From positions 1 through 64,000 of the forward strand of contig JARQPW010000007.1 in the NCBI GenBank assembly GCA_029577135.1: a stretch of 64,000 nucleotides of DNA. Direction: 5' to 3'. Of this stretch, positions 17,918 through 26,636 are shown piece after piece (within the stretch, counting starts at the first letter, position 1; each line of letters opens with the position of its first letter). Under the pieces are notes generated by a model, which saw nothing but the letters and a program-made list of their open reading frames with translations, searched no databases and was not told the DNA's origin. The position numbers and the translations under genes are program-made. The DNA comes from Acidimicrobiales bacterium (GTDB lineage Bacteria > Actinomycetota > Acidimicrobiia > Acidimicrobiales > MedAcidi-G1).

Positions 17918-19591
17918 ATGTCCGGGGGTTCCTACGACTTCGTGATCGTCGGGGGTGGGTCGGCGGGTTGTGCGTTGGCCAACCGGCTCAGCGCCGATCC
18001 GTCGAATCGTGTGCTGGTGCTCGAGGCCGGGCGGATGGACTGGCGCTGGGATGTCGTCATCCACATGCCGGCTGCGCTGTCGATAGGCATCGGCAACCGC
18101 TTCTACGACTGGCAGTACGAGTCGGAGCCCGAGCCGGAACTGGGCGGGCGCCGGGTGTACCACGCCCGGGGGAAGGTGCTGGGCGGGTCGTCGAGCATCA
18201 ACGGGATGATCTTCCAGCGGGGCAACCCGATGGACTTCGACCGCTGGGCCGCCATACCCGGCTGTGAGGCCTGGGACTGGGCGCACTGCCTGCCGTACTT
18301 CCGGCGCATGGAGACCTGCCTCGCCGGCGAGGACGAGTGGCGGGGCGGCGACGGGCCGCTCAAGCTCGAACGGGGGCCGGCGAGGAGCCCACTGTTCCGG
18401 GCGTTCTTCGAGGCGGTGCAACAGGCGGGGCACCCCATGTCGAGCGACGTCAACGGCTACCGGCAGGAGGGCTTCAACGCCTTCGACCGAAACGTGTACC
18501 GGGGGCGGCGGCAGTCTGCGGCCCGGGCGTACCTGCACCCGGTGCTGCGACGGCCCAACCTCGACGTCGTGACGCATGCGCACGCCACGAGGCTCGTGAT
18601 GGAGGGGTCCCGTGCGGTCGGGGTCGAGTACGTGCGACGGCGGGGCTCGCGGTCGGGTGGTCGCCGGGTGGCGCGGGCCGGCGAGGTCATCCTGTGCGGT
18701 GGGGCGATCAATTCGCCGCAACTGCTGCAGTTGTCGGGCATCGGGCCTGCCGGGGTGCTGGCGGGGGCGGGCGTCCCGCAGGTGCTCGAGGTGCCCGGTG
18801 TGGGCGAGAACCTCCAGGACCACCTCGAGGTCTACGTGCAGTACGCCTGCACCCAGCCGGTGTCGATGGCGCCGCACCTGGCGAAGTGGCGGAGGCCGTG
18901 GATCGGTCTGCAGTGGCTGGCCCGTCGGGGTCCCGGCGCCACCAACCACTTCGAGGCCGGCGGGTTCCTGCGCAGCAACGACGACGTGCCGTGGCCGAAC
19001 CTGATGTTCCACTTCCTGCCGGTCGCCGTCCGCTACGACGGGTCGGTGCCGGCGGCTGGGCACGGCTACCAGTTCCACATCGGTCCGATGTTCTCGAACA
19101 GCCGGGGTTGGGTGCGGATCGCATCGGACGACCCGTTCGCCAAGCCGAAGATGCTGTTCAACTACCTGTCGACCCCCGAGGACCGGCAGGAGTGGGCGGA
19201 GGCCATCGCCATCGCCCGCAACATCATGGGGCAGCCGGCGTTCGACGAGTTCAACGGCGGCGAGCTGTCGCCGGGGTCCGAGGTGGAAGGGGACGAGGCG
19301 GTGCTGGACTGGGTCCGCAAGGATGCCGAGACGGCGCTGCATCCGTCGTGCACGGCCCGCATGGGCACCGACGGGATGGGGGTGCTCGACCCGGCGTCGA
19401 TGCGGGTGCACGGCACCGGGGGCCTGCGGGTCGTGGATGCCTCGTCGATGCCGACCCTCACCAACTGCAACATCTATGCCCCGGTGATGATGCTGGCGGA
19501 GAAGGCCGCCGACCTGATACTCGGCAACACGCCGTTGGAGGCTTCGACCGCCGGCCAGTACCGCCACGGGGTGAGCGAGCCCGACTGGTGA
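17918..19591 (+). CDS. GMC-family oxidoreductase (choline dehydrogenase-like)
   Basis: A 557-aa FAD enzyme. The N-terminal FAD site is [16 protein letters not shown] (residues 9-24), the GMC signature is [13 protein letters not shown] near residue 90, and the catalytic His is in HPSCTARMG (about 474), with [18 protein letters not shown] near the C-terminus. It resembles BetA-type choline dehydrogenases that oxidise primary alcohols. It overlaps the DmdA-like gene by GTGA, so the two act in one pathway, plausibly methylated osmolyte catabolism (inference). Confidence 0.9.
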   Translation: MSGGSYDFVIVGGGSAGCALANRLSADPSNRVLVLEAGRMDWRWDVVIHMPAALSIGIGNRFYDWQYESEPEPELGGRRVYHARGKVLGGSSSINGMIFQRGNPMDFDRWAAIPGCEAWDWAHCLPYFRRMETCLAGEDEWRGGDGPLKLERGPARSPLFRAFFEAVQQAGHPMSSDVNGYRQEGFNAFDRNVYRGRRQSAARAYLHPVLRRPNLDVVTHAHATRLVMEGSRAVGVEYVRRRGSRSGGRRVARAGEVILCGGAINSPQLLQLSGIGPAGVLAGAGVPQVLEVPGVGENLQDHLEVYVQYACTQPVSMAPHLAKWRRPWIGLQWLARRGPGATNHFEAGGFLRSNDDVPWPNLMFHFLPVAVRYDGSVPAAGHGYQFHIGPMFSNSRGWVRIASDDPFAKPKMLFNYLSTPEDRQEWAEAIAIARNIMGQPAFDEFNGGELSPGSEVEGDEAVLDWVRKDAETALHPSCTARMGTDGMGVLDPASMRVHGTGGLRVVDASSMPTLTNCNIYAPVMMLAEKAADLILGNTPLEASTAGQYRHGVSEPDW

Positions 19592-20697
19592 GCTACTCGA
19601 TCGGCCCGGGCTCCCGGATCCGCAAGTCGCCGTACTTCGAGGCGCTGGTCGCCCACGGGCTGACCCACATGACGACGTACAACCACATGTACATGCCGGC
19701 GTCGTTCGGGGACCCGGACGCCGAGTACGAGGCGCTAATCGAGCGTGTGTCGCTGTGGGACGTGGCGTGCGAGCGCCAGGTCGAGGTGGTGGGGCCGGAC
19801 GCCTTCGAGTTGGTGCGGTACGTGTCGGCCCGGGACATGGCGGGGTGTGCGGTGGGGCGGGTGCGCTACGCCCCGGTCTGCGACCACGACGGGACGCTGC
19901 TCAACGACCCGATGATCCTGAAGTTGGCCGAGGACCGGTTCTGGTTCTCGATCGCCGACAGCGACCTTGTGTTGTGGGTCCGGGCCGTCGGCGCCGAGCG
20001 TGGGTTGGATTGCCGGGTGTTCGAGCCCGATGCGTCGCCGCTGGGCGTGCAGGGTCCGCGTGCCGATGACGTGATGGCTGCGCTGCTGGGGGAGTGGGTG
20101 CGCGACATCCCGTTCTTCGGGTTCGCCGAGGTGGAGCACGAGGGGATCCCGTTCGTGTTGTGCCGCTCGGGCTGGAGCGGACAGGGCGGGTTCGAACTGT
20201 TCCTGACGGACGGGTCCCGGGGCCTGGATTTGTGGAACGCCGTGTGGGAGGCGGGGGAGCCGTTCGGCATCCATCCGGGTGGGCCGACGCTCAACGAGCG
20301 CATCGAGTCGGGGTTGTTCTCCTACCGGGCCGACTGTGGCGGCGAGGCGACTCCGTTGGAGGTGGGCCTGGGGCGCTTCCTGTCGTTGGACCGGACGGAT
20401 GACTTCGTGGGGAAGTCGGCCCTGCTGGCCGAGCGAGCGCGTGGGCCGTCCCGGCGGCTGGTGACGGTGCTGTTGTCGGGTGAGCGCCTGTCGGCGACCA
20501 GCGAGCACCCGTGGCCGGTGGTGGATCTCGACGGTTCACCGGCGGGGGAGGTGCGGGTGGCCGTGTGGTCGCCGAAGCACGGGTCGAACCTGGCGTTGGC
20601 GCTGGTTTCGTCCGAGGTGGCGGGCGGCGGCTTCACGACGGTCACGCCCTCGGGTGAGGAGCTGGTGGCGACCCACCTGAACTTCTTCGGGGAGTAG
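19588..20697 (+). CDS. dmdA: DmdA-like demethylase of the GcvT (aminomethyltransferase) family
   Basis: A 369-aa protein, exactly the usual size of DMSP demethylase DmdA. Recalled DmdA-typical blocks are present: YNHM near residue 32, [38 protein letters not shown], and [12 protein letters not shown]. DmdA moves a methyl group from dimethylsulfoniopropionate to tetrahydrofolate; GcvT relatives use glycine-cleavage or dimethylglycine-type substrates, so a related methylated substrate remains possible. The start is GTG at 19588, overlapping the GMC gene. Downstream lies PhyH on the same strand. Confidence 0.72.
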   Translation: MSYSIGPGSRIRKSPYFEALVAHGLTHMTTYNHMYMPASFGDPDAEYEALIERVSLWDVACERQVEVVGPDAFELVRYVSARDMAGCAVGRVRYAPVCDHDGTLLNDPMILKLAEDRFWFSIADSDLVLWVRAVGAERGLDCRVFEPDASPLGVQGPRADDVMAALLGEWVRDIPFFGFAEVEHEGIPFVLCRSGWSGQGGFELFLTDGSRGLDLWNAVWEAGEPFGIHPGGPTLNERIESGLFSYRADCGGEATPLEVGLGRFLSLDRTDDFVGKSALLAERARGPSRRLVTVLLSGERLSATSEHPWPVVDLDGSPAGEVRVAVWSPKHGSNLALALVSSEVAGGGFTTVTPSGEELVATHLNFFGE

Positions 20698-20742
20698 TCC
20701 TGTGGCACAGCGAGGACGACGAATGGGTGTCAGGCTTGAGGA

Positions 20743-21597
20743 ATGAACGGTCCGGGCACCCACTTCGCCGAGATCATCGACCGGGGCTACACGGTCATGG
20801 AAGGAGCCGTCTCTCCCGACGTGGTTGCTGCGTTTCGTAGCGAACTGCGGCCTTTCCTCGACTCGGGGCCGTTCGGGCGGAATGACTTCGAGGGGTATCG
20901 GTCGAAGCGGGTGTATGCGCTGCTGGCGAAGACGCCGAGCGTGGCGTCGATGGTGGAGCACCCCGACGTGCTGGCGCTCGTCGACCAGGTGCTGCTGCCG
21001 AACTACCTGCTGTCGTCGAACCTGGCGATCGACGTGCATCCGGGGGAGACGGCGCAGGACTTCCACTTCGACGACGGGGGGATCCGGCTGCCGAGGCCGC
21101 GGCCGACGCATGGGGTATCGACCATCTGGGCGCTCGACGACTTCACCGAGGAGAACGGCGCCACCGAGGTGATCCCGGGCAGCCACCTCTGGGGCGACGA
21201 GCGGCCGGAGCAGATGGATGTGGACCCCCTGAAGATCACGATGCCGGCCGGGTCGGTGGTGGTGTTCTCCGGGTTGCTGTGGCACCGCGGCGGGGCAAAC
21301 AATTCCGACAGCCCGCGCCTGGGCATCACGCCGCAGTACTGCGAGCCGTGGGCCCGGCAGCTCGAGAACATGATCCTCGCCGTCGGACCGAGGGCGGCCG
21401 ACTACTCCGAACGCATCCAGGCGATGATCGGCTACAGCATCCACCCGCCGTTCATGGGCTACGTCGACGGGATGCACCCGCTGCGCTGCCTCGACGCCGG
21501 CTACGACCCCGCCAGCACCGGCGAGAACGAGCAGTCCCGCCGCTTCTGGGAGGACTACGGCGGCCGCACCGGGCGCGCGCTCAAGGATCAGAAGTAG
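20743..21597 (+). CDS. Phytanoyl-CoA dioxygenase (PhyH) family Fe(II)/2-oxoglutarate oxygenase
   Basis: A 284-aa cupin-fold oxygenase. The iron facial triad is visible as HFD (H108, D110) and H181 in LLWHRGG, with a probable 2-oxoglutarate-binding Arg at 192 (SPRLG). EENGATEVIPGSHLWGD is typical of the family. The substrate is not predictable; a hydroxylation or N/O-dealkylation step next to the demethylase is plausible. Its last 10 nt overlap the end of the convergent sulfatase gene. Confidence 0.88.
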   Translation: MNGPGTHFAEIIDRGYTVMEGAVSPDVVAAFRSELRPFLDSGPFGRNDFEGYRSKRVYALLAKTPSVASMVEHPDVLALVDQVLLPNYLLSSNLAIDVHPGETAQDFHFDDGGIRLPRPRPTHGVSTIWALDDFTEENGATEVIPGSHLWGDERPEQMDVDPLKITMPAGSVVVFSGLLWHRGGANNSDSPRLGITPQYCEPWARQLENMILAVGPRAADYSERIQAMIGYSIHPPFMGYVDGMHPLRCLDAGYDPASTGENEQSRRFWEDYGGRTGRALKDQK

Positions 21598-23123
21598 GAA
21601 ATCCGCGCCGGGCCGCCGCCTGCCGCCGCCTCCGGGTGGCGCCGCTCCAACTGGTCGGCGATGGGGGCGCGACCTGTGGCTCGGAGGCGTTCGAGGTACT
21701 CGGGGAGTTCGCCCCACACGTGGAACGGGCCGCCCTCCTCCATGACGATGTCGTGCGGGTCCCGACCGCCGGGCGTCGTCTCGAGCATCTCGGATTCCCA
21801 GTCCTCGAGCCGGGCCCGTGCCGCCGAGACGACCCCCGGATGCTGCGCAGCCAGATCATCCTGCAGGTGCGGGTCGCCGCCCAGGTCGTAGAGCATCTCC
21901 TCCGGGTAGCCGTGGTAGCCGTCGTGGCGGGTGCGGACGTAGAGCCGGTCCTCCCAGCGCACGCTGCGTTGCACGGTCCATGCCGCCGCCGACAGCACGA
22001 GCTCGTCTCGACCGGAGGAAGCGTCCCCGGAACGCAACTCCTCGGCGAAACCATGCCCGTCCCAGTGTTCCGGCACCTCGGCGCCGGCCATCTCGGCCAA
22101 CGACGCGAACAGGTCCAGGTGATAGTGCAAGCCCGGGTCGGCGCCACCGGCCAGCGAGTCCAGCATTCCCGGCCAGCGCACCACGCCCGGGATCCGGTGC
22201 GTGTACTCGTCGGCGGTGTGGTGGTCACACCAGACGCCCAATTCGCCGAAGTTCTCACCGTGGTCCGACGACACCACCACGACCGTGTCGTCGGCGACCC
22301 CCTGGGCGGCGAGGGCGTCCATGAGGCGCCCCACGAGGGCGTCGGCCCGCCGGATGCCGGTGTCGTAGCCGTCGACCAACCTGGCGACGTCGTCGAGCGA
22401 GTCCAGCGAGTCCGGGAGCAGCGGGAAGGCGGGGTTGCCCGCGAAGAGGGAACCCGAGCCGCCGAAGCCCATCACCTCTGCAGCCGAGTGTGGGCCGCCC
22501 TGCGCCAGGTGGCGGGCCAGGACCCCCTCGGTGACCCAGTCGGGACGACCGTCACCCAGCGCCTCAGCGTCCTCCAGGGTGCCGGTGTAGGGCGTGTGCG
22601 GGTCCCAGACGTGCACGTGGAGGAACCAGCGGTCCCGGTCGGCGTTGCGGCCCAGCCAGTCGAGGGCGTGGCGGCCGACCCCGTCGGCGGACCAGGTGTT
22701 GTAGCCATCCTGGATGGCCTCGTTGAACCCGGCGTACCAGTGCAACGCCGAGTGGTGCTGCCCGAACACGGAGATCGTGGTCGTCCAGAGCCCGGCTCGC
22801 GACAGCACGGCGGCGAGGCTGTGGTGGGCCCGCGGCGACCGGAAGCCCCGGCGTAGGCCCTCCGAGAACGGGTCGGCGGCGGTGCCCCCGTGGCCGACCG
22901 CCCCGTTGTGGATTCCGAACAGGCCGGTCTGGAGGGCCGAGCGGGATGGCAGGCACGGAGAGTCCGAGGTGTAGAGCCGGTCGAAGCGCACCCCCTCGGC
23001 GGCCAGTTCGTCGATGTTGGGGCTGGTTGGACGGGCGTAGCCATAGCAGCCCAGGTGGTCCGGCCGCAACGAGTCGATGTCGACCCAGAGGATGCGCAGG
23101 GGGGGTGGGGAGTTGCCGCTCAC
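21588..23123 (-). CDS. Sulfatase (formylglycine-dependent, alkaline phosphatase superfamily)
   Basis: A 511-aa hydrolase. The formylglycine motif is CLPSR (residues 57-61) followed by SALQTG. Metal ligands appear in DIDSLRPDHLGCYG near the N-terminus and SSDHGENFGE in the C-terminal half. Cys at the modified position implies maturation by a formylglycine-generating enzyme. No signal peptide is evident, suggesting a cytoplasmic enzyme such as those acting on choline sulfate or other small sulfate esters. The start is GTG at 23123; a TTG at 23150 would overlap the divergent gene's leader. Confidence 0.87.
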   Translation of the reverse strand: MSGNSPPPLRILWVDIDSLRPDHLGCYGYARPTSPNIDELAAEGVRFDRLYTSDSPCLPSRSALQTGLFGIHNGAVGHGGTAADPFSEGLRRGFRSPRAHHSLAAVLSRAGLWTTTISVFGQHHSALHWYAGFNEAIQDGYNTWSADGVGRHALDWLGRNADRDRWFLHVHVWDPHTPYTGTLEDAEALGDGRPDWVTEGVLARHLAQGGPHSAAEVMGFGGSGSLFAGNPAFPLLPDSLDSLDDVARLVDGYDTGIRRADALVGRLMDALAAQGVADDTVVVVSSDHGENFGELGVWCDHHTADEYTHRIPGVVRWPGMLDSLAGGADPGLHYHLDLFASLAEMAGAEVPEHWDGHGFAEELRSGDASSGRDELVLSAAAWTVQRSVRWEDRLYVRTRHDGYHGYPEEMLYDLGGDPHLQDDLAAQHPGVVSAARARLEDWESEMLETTPGGRDPHDIVMEEGGPFHVWGELPEYLERLRATGRAPIADQLERRHPEAAAGGGPARISYF

Positions 23124-23167
23124 CGCACGAGTCTCGCAGGCTTGGTCCAATGGGGGAGAATGCGCAG

Positions 23168-24196
23168 ATGGGCGAAGGGCTCCACGAGATCGACGACGAG
23201 TCTCCGGAGGGGTTGTACGCGTTCCTGGCGGAGCGTGAGTGGGGCGACGGACTGCCGGTCGTGGCGCCCACAGAAGAACGCGTCGGTGTGATGCTCGCCG
23301 GCCTGGATCCCGACGAGGTCCTCGCCGTGCTACCGCCCAGGGGAGGATCGGCCACCCGCCGTGCAGTGGCCGTCAACGCCGTCATGGCCGGCTGTCCACC
23401 GGAAGTGTTCCCGGTCGTGGCGACGGCCGTGCGGGCGCTCGGTGAGCAGCGCCTGAACCTGCGGGGCGTCAACGCCACGACCCATCCGGTGGCGCCGCTG
23501 GTGATCGTGCACGGCGACGCCGTCGAGGAGATGGGCTTCAACGCCGAGGTCGGCGCCTTCGGGCCCGGCAATCGGGCCAACGCCACCGTCGGCCGGGCGG
23601 TGCGCCTCGTGCTGCTCCATGTGGCCGGGGCCCGTCCCGGCCCGGGCGACGCCGCCACCCAGGGCCAGCCGTCCAAGTACGCCTACTGCACCGCCGAGAA
23701 CAGGGCGGCCGACCCGTGGGAGCCGTACCACCACTCCGTGGGCGTCGACGCCCCGAGTGCCGTCACGGTCCACTGCGGCGAGAACCCCCACAACTTCCAC
23801 GACATGGAGTCCGACGACATCGAGCGCATCCTCGACAAGGCCGCCTCCGCCATGGCCACCTTCGGGGTGAACAACGCCTGCATCTCGGGCGGGGAGTGGT
23901 TCATCGGCCTGTGCCCCGAGCACGCCGCCACCGCCGACGCTGCCGGATGGACGAGGGACGACGTCTCCGCCTACCTGTTCGAGCACGCCCGACTGCCGGC
24001 CCGGGAGTTCCGCCGGCAGTTCGACCTGCTGGCCTGGGCGCCCTGGATGAGCGATGCAGCCGACGACGAACTCCTCCCCATGACCGAGGAGGTCGGCAAC
24101 ATCCGGGTCTTCGTCACCGGCGGCGCCGGGAAGCACTCCTGCGTGATCCCCTCCTGGGGTATGACCCGCAGCGTCACCTTGGCGCTGGAGCCATGA
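23168..24196 (+). CDS. UGSC-partner protein (conserved, function unknown), copy A
   Basis: A 342-aa protein that I cannot assign to a characterised enzyme family. It is clearly homologous to the protein encoded at 61259-62356: shared blocks include W-x-DGLPVV near residue 25, AVNAVMAGCPPE (68-79) and GNRANATVGRAV (about 137-148). The start ATG at 23168 follows a GGGGGAG ribosome binding site at 23152-23158; an upstream ATG at 23150 lies before that site. It lies 13 nt upstream of the UGSC selenoprotein gene. The repeated pairing implies a functional complex or consecutive step with UGSC. Confidence 0.82.
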   Translation: MGEGLHEIDDESPEGLYAFLAEREWGDGLPVVAPTEERVGVMLAGLDPDEVLAVLPPRGGSATRRAVAVNAVMAGCPPEVFPVVATAVRALGEQRLNLRGVNATTHPVAPLVIVHGDAVEEMGFNAEVGAFGPGNRANATVGRAVRLVLLHVAGARPGPGDAATQGQPSKYAYCTAENRAADPWEPYHHSVGVDAPSAVTVHCGENPHNFHDMESDDIERILDKAASAMATFGVNNACISGGEWFIGLCPEHAATADAAGWTRDDVSAYLFEHARLPAREFRRQFDLLAWAPWMSDAADDELLPMTEEVGNIRVFVTGGAGKHSCVIPSWGMTRSVTLALEP

Positions 24197-24209
24197 GAGG
24201 CTGTACCCG

Positions 24210-24758
24210 ATGAGCACCACCATCCACGATCCCGCCGGACCCCTCGCCGAGGGCGCCGTGCAACTCGTCCCCGCTGCCCCCGCCCTGGTCGGCGGGAGCA
24301 TCGGCGTGCTCGACAACGGCAAGCCCAACGCCCGACTCCTGCTCACGAGGGCCGCCGAAGGCCTGGCTGCCCGCATCGGCGGCGAGGTGGTGCGGGTGAC
24401 CGGGAAGTCAGGCAGGTCGGGCGGCGCTGCGAACAACGCTGCGACGGCGTGCGAGTCCCAGGTACTCGAGAGCCTCAGCAAGGAGGTCCGAATCGTCCTG
24501 ACGGGCTCGGCCGATTGAGGATCGTGTTCGTCGTGGAGTGTCCACGACCTCGTCGAACTCGAGAAGGCCGGTGTCCCGACCGTGGTGCTCGCCACGCTGC
24601 CGTTCGCCCACCTCGCCACGGCCTCGGCACGAAACCTCGGGCTGCCCGACGCCCGGGTGGTCTCCGTCCCGCACCCGCTGGGAGGCACGGACGAGGCGAC
24701 GGTCGCCGCGTGGGCCGACGCAGCGGTGGACGACATCATCGAGGCCCTTGAACGATGA
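24210..24758 (+). CDS. UGSC-family selenoprotein, copy A (UGA at 24516-24518 read as Sec)
   Basis: Reading the in-frame UGA as selenocysteine gives a 182-aa protein with Sec at residue 103 in the motif D-U-G-S-C-S-S-W-S-V-H-D, the hallmark of UGSC-family proteins, in which Sec or Cys occupies the first position. Sequence after the UGA stays family-like (VELEKAGVPTVVLATLPF) and ends at a TGA overlapping the next gene (ATGA), as expected of one continuous gene. A hairpin at 24530-24548 has the spacing of a bacterial SECIS. Standard translation would truncate it at 102 aa. A redox role is inferred; needs SelB, tRNA-Sec, SelA and SelD encoded elsewhere. Confidence 0.9.
24530..24548 (+). promoter_or_regulatory. 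SECIS-like hairpin of UGSC copy A
   Basis: An 8-bp perfect stem (GTCGTGGA with TCCACGAC) closes a GUG loop 22-24 nt after the U of the UGA at 24516. Bacterial SECIS elements are short hairpins just downstream of the UGA with G and U exposed in a small apical loop, read by SelB. The structure also codes for protein (codons 108-114). Confidence 0.82.
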
Positions 24759-25561
24759 CCATCGAAATAGACCTCGGCGGCTCTCGCTCCCTCGTGACCG
24801 GTGCGGGTGCGGGCATCGGCCGGGAGATCGCCCGCTGGCTGGCCAGGGCCGGCGCCTCCGTCGCCGTCGCCGACATCCGTGCCGACAAGGCCACCGAGAC
24901 CTGCTCGTTGATCGCCGACGAAGGGGTCGGCGAGGCATTCGCCCTCATCGCCGACTCACGCGACGACGCAGAGCTCGAGCACATGGTGGTGGAGGCGGCC
25001 GAACGACTGGGCGGCCTCGACGTGGCGGTCAACAACATCGGGATGCTCGGCCCGAGGGGCAGCGCCCCGCTGCTGGACCTCGACGGCGAGGCATGGCGAG
25101 ACGTCCTCGAACAGAACCTGGTGCTCACCGCCCTCTCCATGAGCGCCGAGGCACGGGTGATGCAGGGGCAGGACTCGGGCGGGTTGATCGTCAACGTCAG
25201 CTCGGGTGAGACCACCCGGCCGTCGCCGGGGCTCGCCGGCTACGGCGCCGCCAAGGCCGCCATCAACCACGTCACCGACACCGCCGCCGTCGAGTGGGGC
25301 CCGCTCGGCATCCGTGTGGTGGCGATCGCCCCCGGAACCACCCTCACCGAGGCCGTCGCCGAGGCGCTGCCCGAGGGCTACATAGACGCCATCGTGGCCT
25401 CGACGCCACTGCAGCGCATGACCGAGCACGACGAGATGGGCCGCCTCGTGGTGTTCCTGGCCTCGGACCTGGCCCGCTGCATCACCGGCGGCCTCATCCT
25501 CGCCGACGCCGGCGCAAGGCTCTCGCGCTCCCGCCCCGAGTTCCCGGGGAATCCCGCCTAG
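24755..25561 (+). CDS. Short-chain dehydrogenase/reductase
   Basis: A 268-aa SDR with TGAGAGIGREIA (cofactor site), VNNIG, NVSSGE and YGAAKAAI (catalytic Tyr/Lys). The ATG at 24755 overlaps the UGSC selenoprotein stop, so it belongs to the operon partner-UGSC-SDR. No SDR accompanies the second UGSC locus, so it is probably an accessory to this copy's substrate rather than part of the core system. Its TAG stop shares the palindrome CTAG with the convergent dehydrogenase. Confidence 0.88.
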   Translation: MTIEIDLGGSRSLVTGAGAGIGREIARWLARAGASVAVADIRADKATETCSLIADEGVGEAFALIADSRDDAELEHMVVEAAERLGGLDVAVNNIGMLGPRGSAPLLDLDGEAWRDVLEQNLVLTALSMSAEARVMQGQDSGGLIVNVSSGETTRPSPGLAGYGAAKAAINHVTDTAAVEWGPLGIRVVAIAPGTTLTEAVAEALPEGYIDAIVASTPLQRMTEHDEMGRLVVFLASDLARCITGGLILADAGARLSRSRPEFPGNPA

Positions 25562-26628
25562 CTACTCCCCGGAGCGTGCTTGAGCACCGCCCGCACGGCG
25601 TCGGTCCGGGCAGTGCGCAGCAGGATCTCCATGGCCCGGTCGATGTCCTCGAGGCCGACGACCTCGCCCAGCAGCGGGCCAGTCGGGAAGTCGCCCTCGT
25701 TGAGGATCCGGCAGGCCTCGGCCACCGACTCGGGCGTACCGCCGGCGCCGCCGTGGATGGTGAGTGACTTCATCACGACCTTGTCGGTGACGACGGGTAC
25801 GGCGGCCCGGTCCTTGAGCCCCGCCCACACCACCTGGCCGAGGTGGTGGACCAGGTCGAAGCACAGGCTCGGCGTCGACGGCGCCGACGCCAGGTCGACC
25901 GCCACCGAGGCGCCGAACCCACCGGTGAGGTCCTGCACTACCTCGACCGGGTCGTCGACGGTCACGTCGATGGCGTGGTCGGCGCCGACCTCACGGGCCA
26001 CCTCCAGCCGCAGGGCGTCCTCGTCGGTGCCGGTCACGACGACGGTGGCCCCCAGGGACTTGGCGTAGGCGGCGCACGTGAGGCCCATGTGGCCCGGACC
26101 CTGGATGACGATGGTCTGGCCGGCCTGCAGGTTCACCTTCGCCAGCCAGGCCACCATGTTGGACAGCGGCTCGAACAGCGTGAGCTCCTCGGCGGAGATG
26201 TCGTCGGAGAGTCCGACCAACTGCGTGCCCGGCAGGATCGACATGTACTCGCCGTAGCCGCCCCAGAGCCCCTCCCGCTCGTCGAGGCCGAACGAGTAGC
26301 CGTAGCAGCGCACCCCGAACGGGTTGCCCTCGTAGGGCTCTCCGTAGGTGACGATGTTGACCGCCACCCGGTCGCCGACCTCGACGCCCAGGTCGGCCCC
26401 GTCGTCGAGGGCATGGACCCGCCCGACGATCTCGTGGCCGGGCACCGTGGGCGACACCTCACCCGGCACGTGCGGGTGGCCGTTCAGTTGGGCGACGTCG
26501 CTGTGGCAGAGCCCGACGGCCTCGACAGCCAGCACGGCCCCGCCCGGGGGAGCGGTGGCGACGACGAAGTCGTCCCGCCGGTCCCAGGTGCCGTCGCCGT
26601 TGAAGACGACGGCGCGGCAAGAAGTCAA
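25558..26628 (-). CDS. Zinc-containing medium-chain alcohol dehydrogenase
   Basis: A 356-aa MDR enzyme. The catalytic zinc ligands are C41 (GLCHSD) and H65-E66 (PGHEIVG); the four-Cys structural zinc lobe of classical ADHs is not evident. The cofactor site is GPGHMGLTCA. It probably oxidises a secondary alcohol or polyol, as in threonine/sorbitol-dehydrogenase relatives. The start is TTG at 26628 inside GAGAGATCTTG, 9 nt after the thiolase stop; no ATG is available near the N-terminus. Confidence 0.86.
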   Translation of the reverse strand: MTSCRAVVFNGDGTWDRRDDFVVATAPPGGAVLAVEAVGLCHSDVAQLNGHPHVPGEVSPTVPGHEIVGRVHALDDGADLGVEVGDRVAVNIVTYGEPYEGNPFGVRCYGYSFGLDEREGLWGGYGEYMSILPGTQLVGLSDDISAEELTLFEPLSNMVAWLAKVNLQAGQTIVIQGPGHMGLTCAAYAKSLGATVVVTGTDEDALRLEVAREVGADHAIDVTVDDPVEVVQDLTGGFGASVAVDLASAPSTPSLCFDLVHHLGQVVWAGLKDRAAVPVVTDKVVMKSLTIHGGAGGTPESVAEACRILNEGDFPTGPLLGEVVGLEDIDRAMEILLRTARTDAVRAVLKHAPGSS

Positions 26629-26636
26629 GATCTCTC

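Noticed and set aside
16793-19567. 924-aa minus-strand frame opposite the M28-like and GMC genes
   Set aside because: The opposite strand carries clear family motifs throughout; this frame has none.
24538-24751. Separate plus-strand small ORFs over the second half of UGSC copy A
   Set aside because: Other frames give no family match, whereas the frame continuing through the UGA does.
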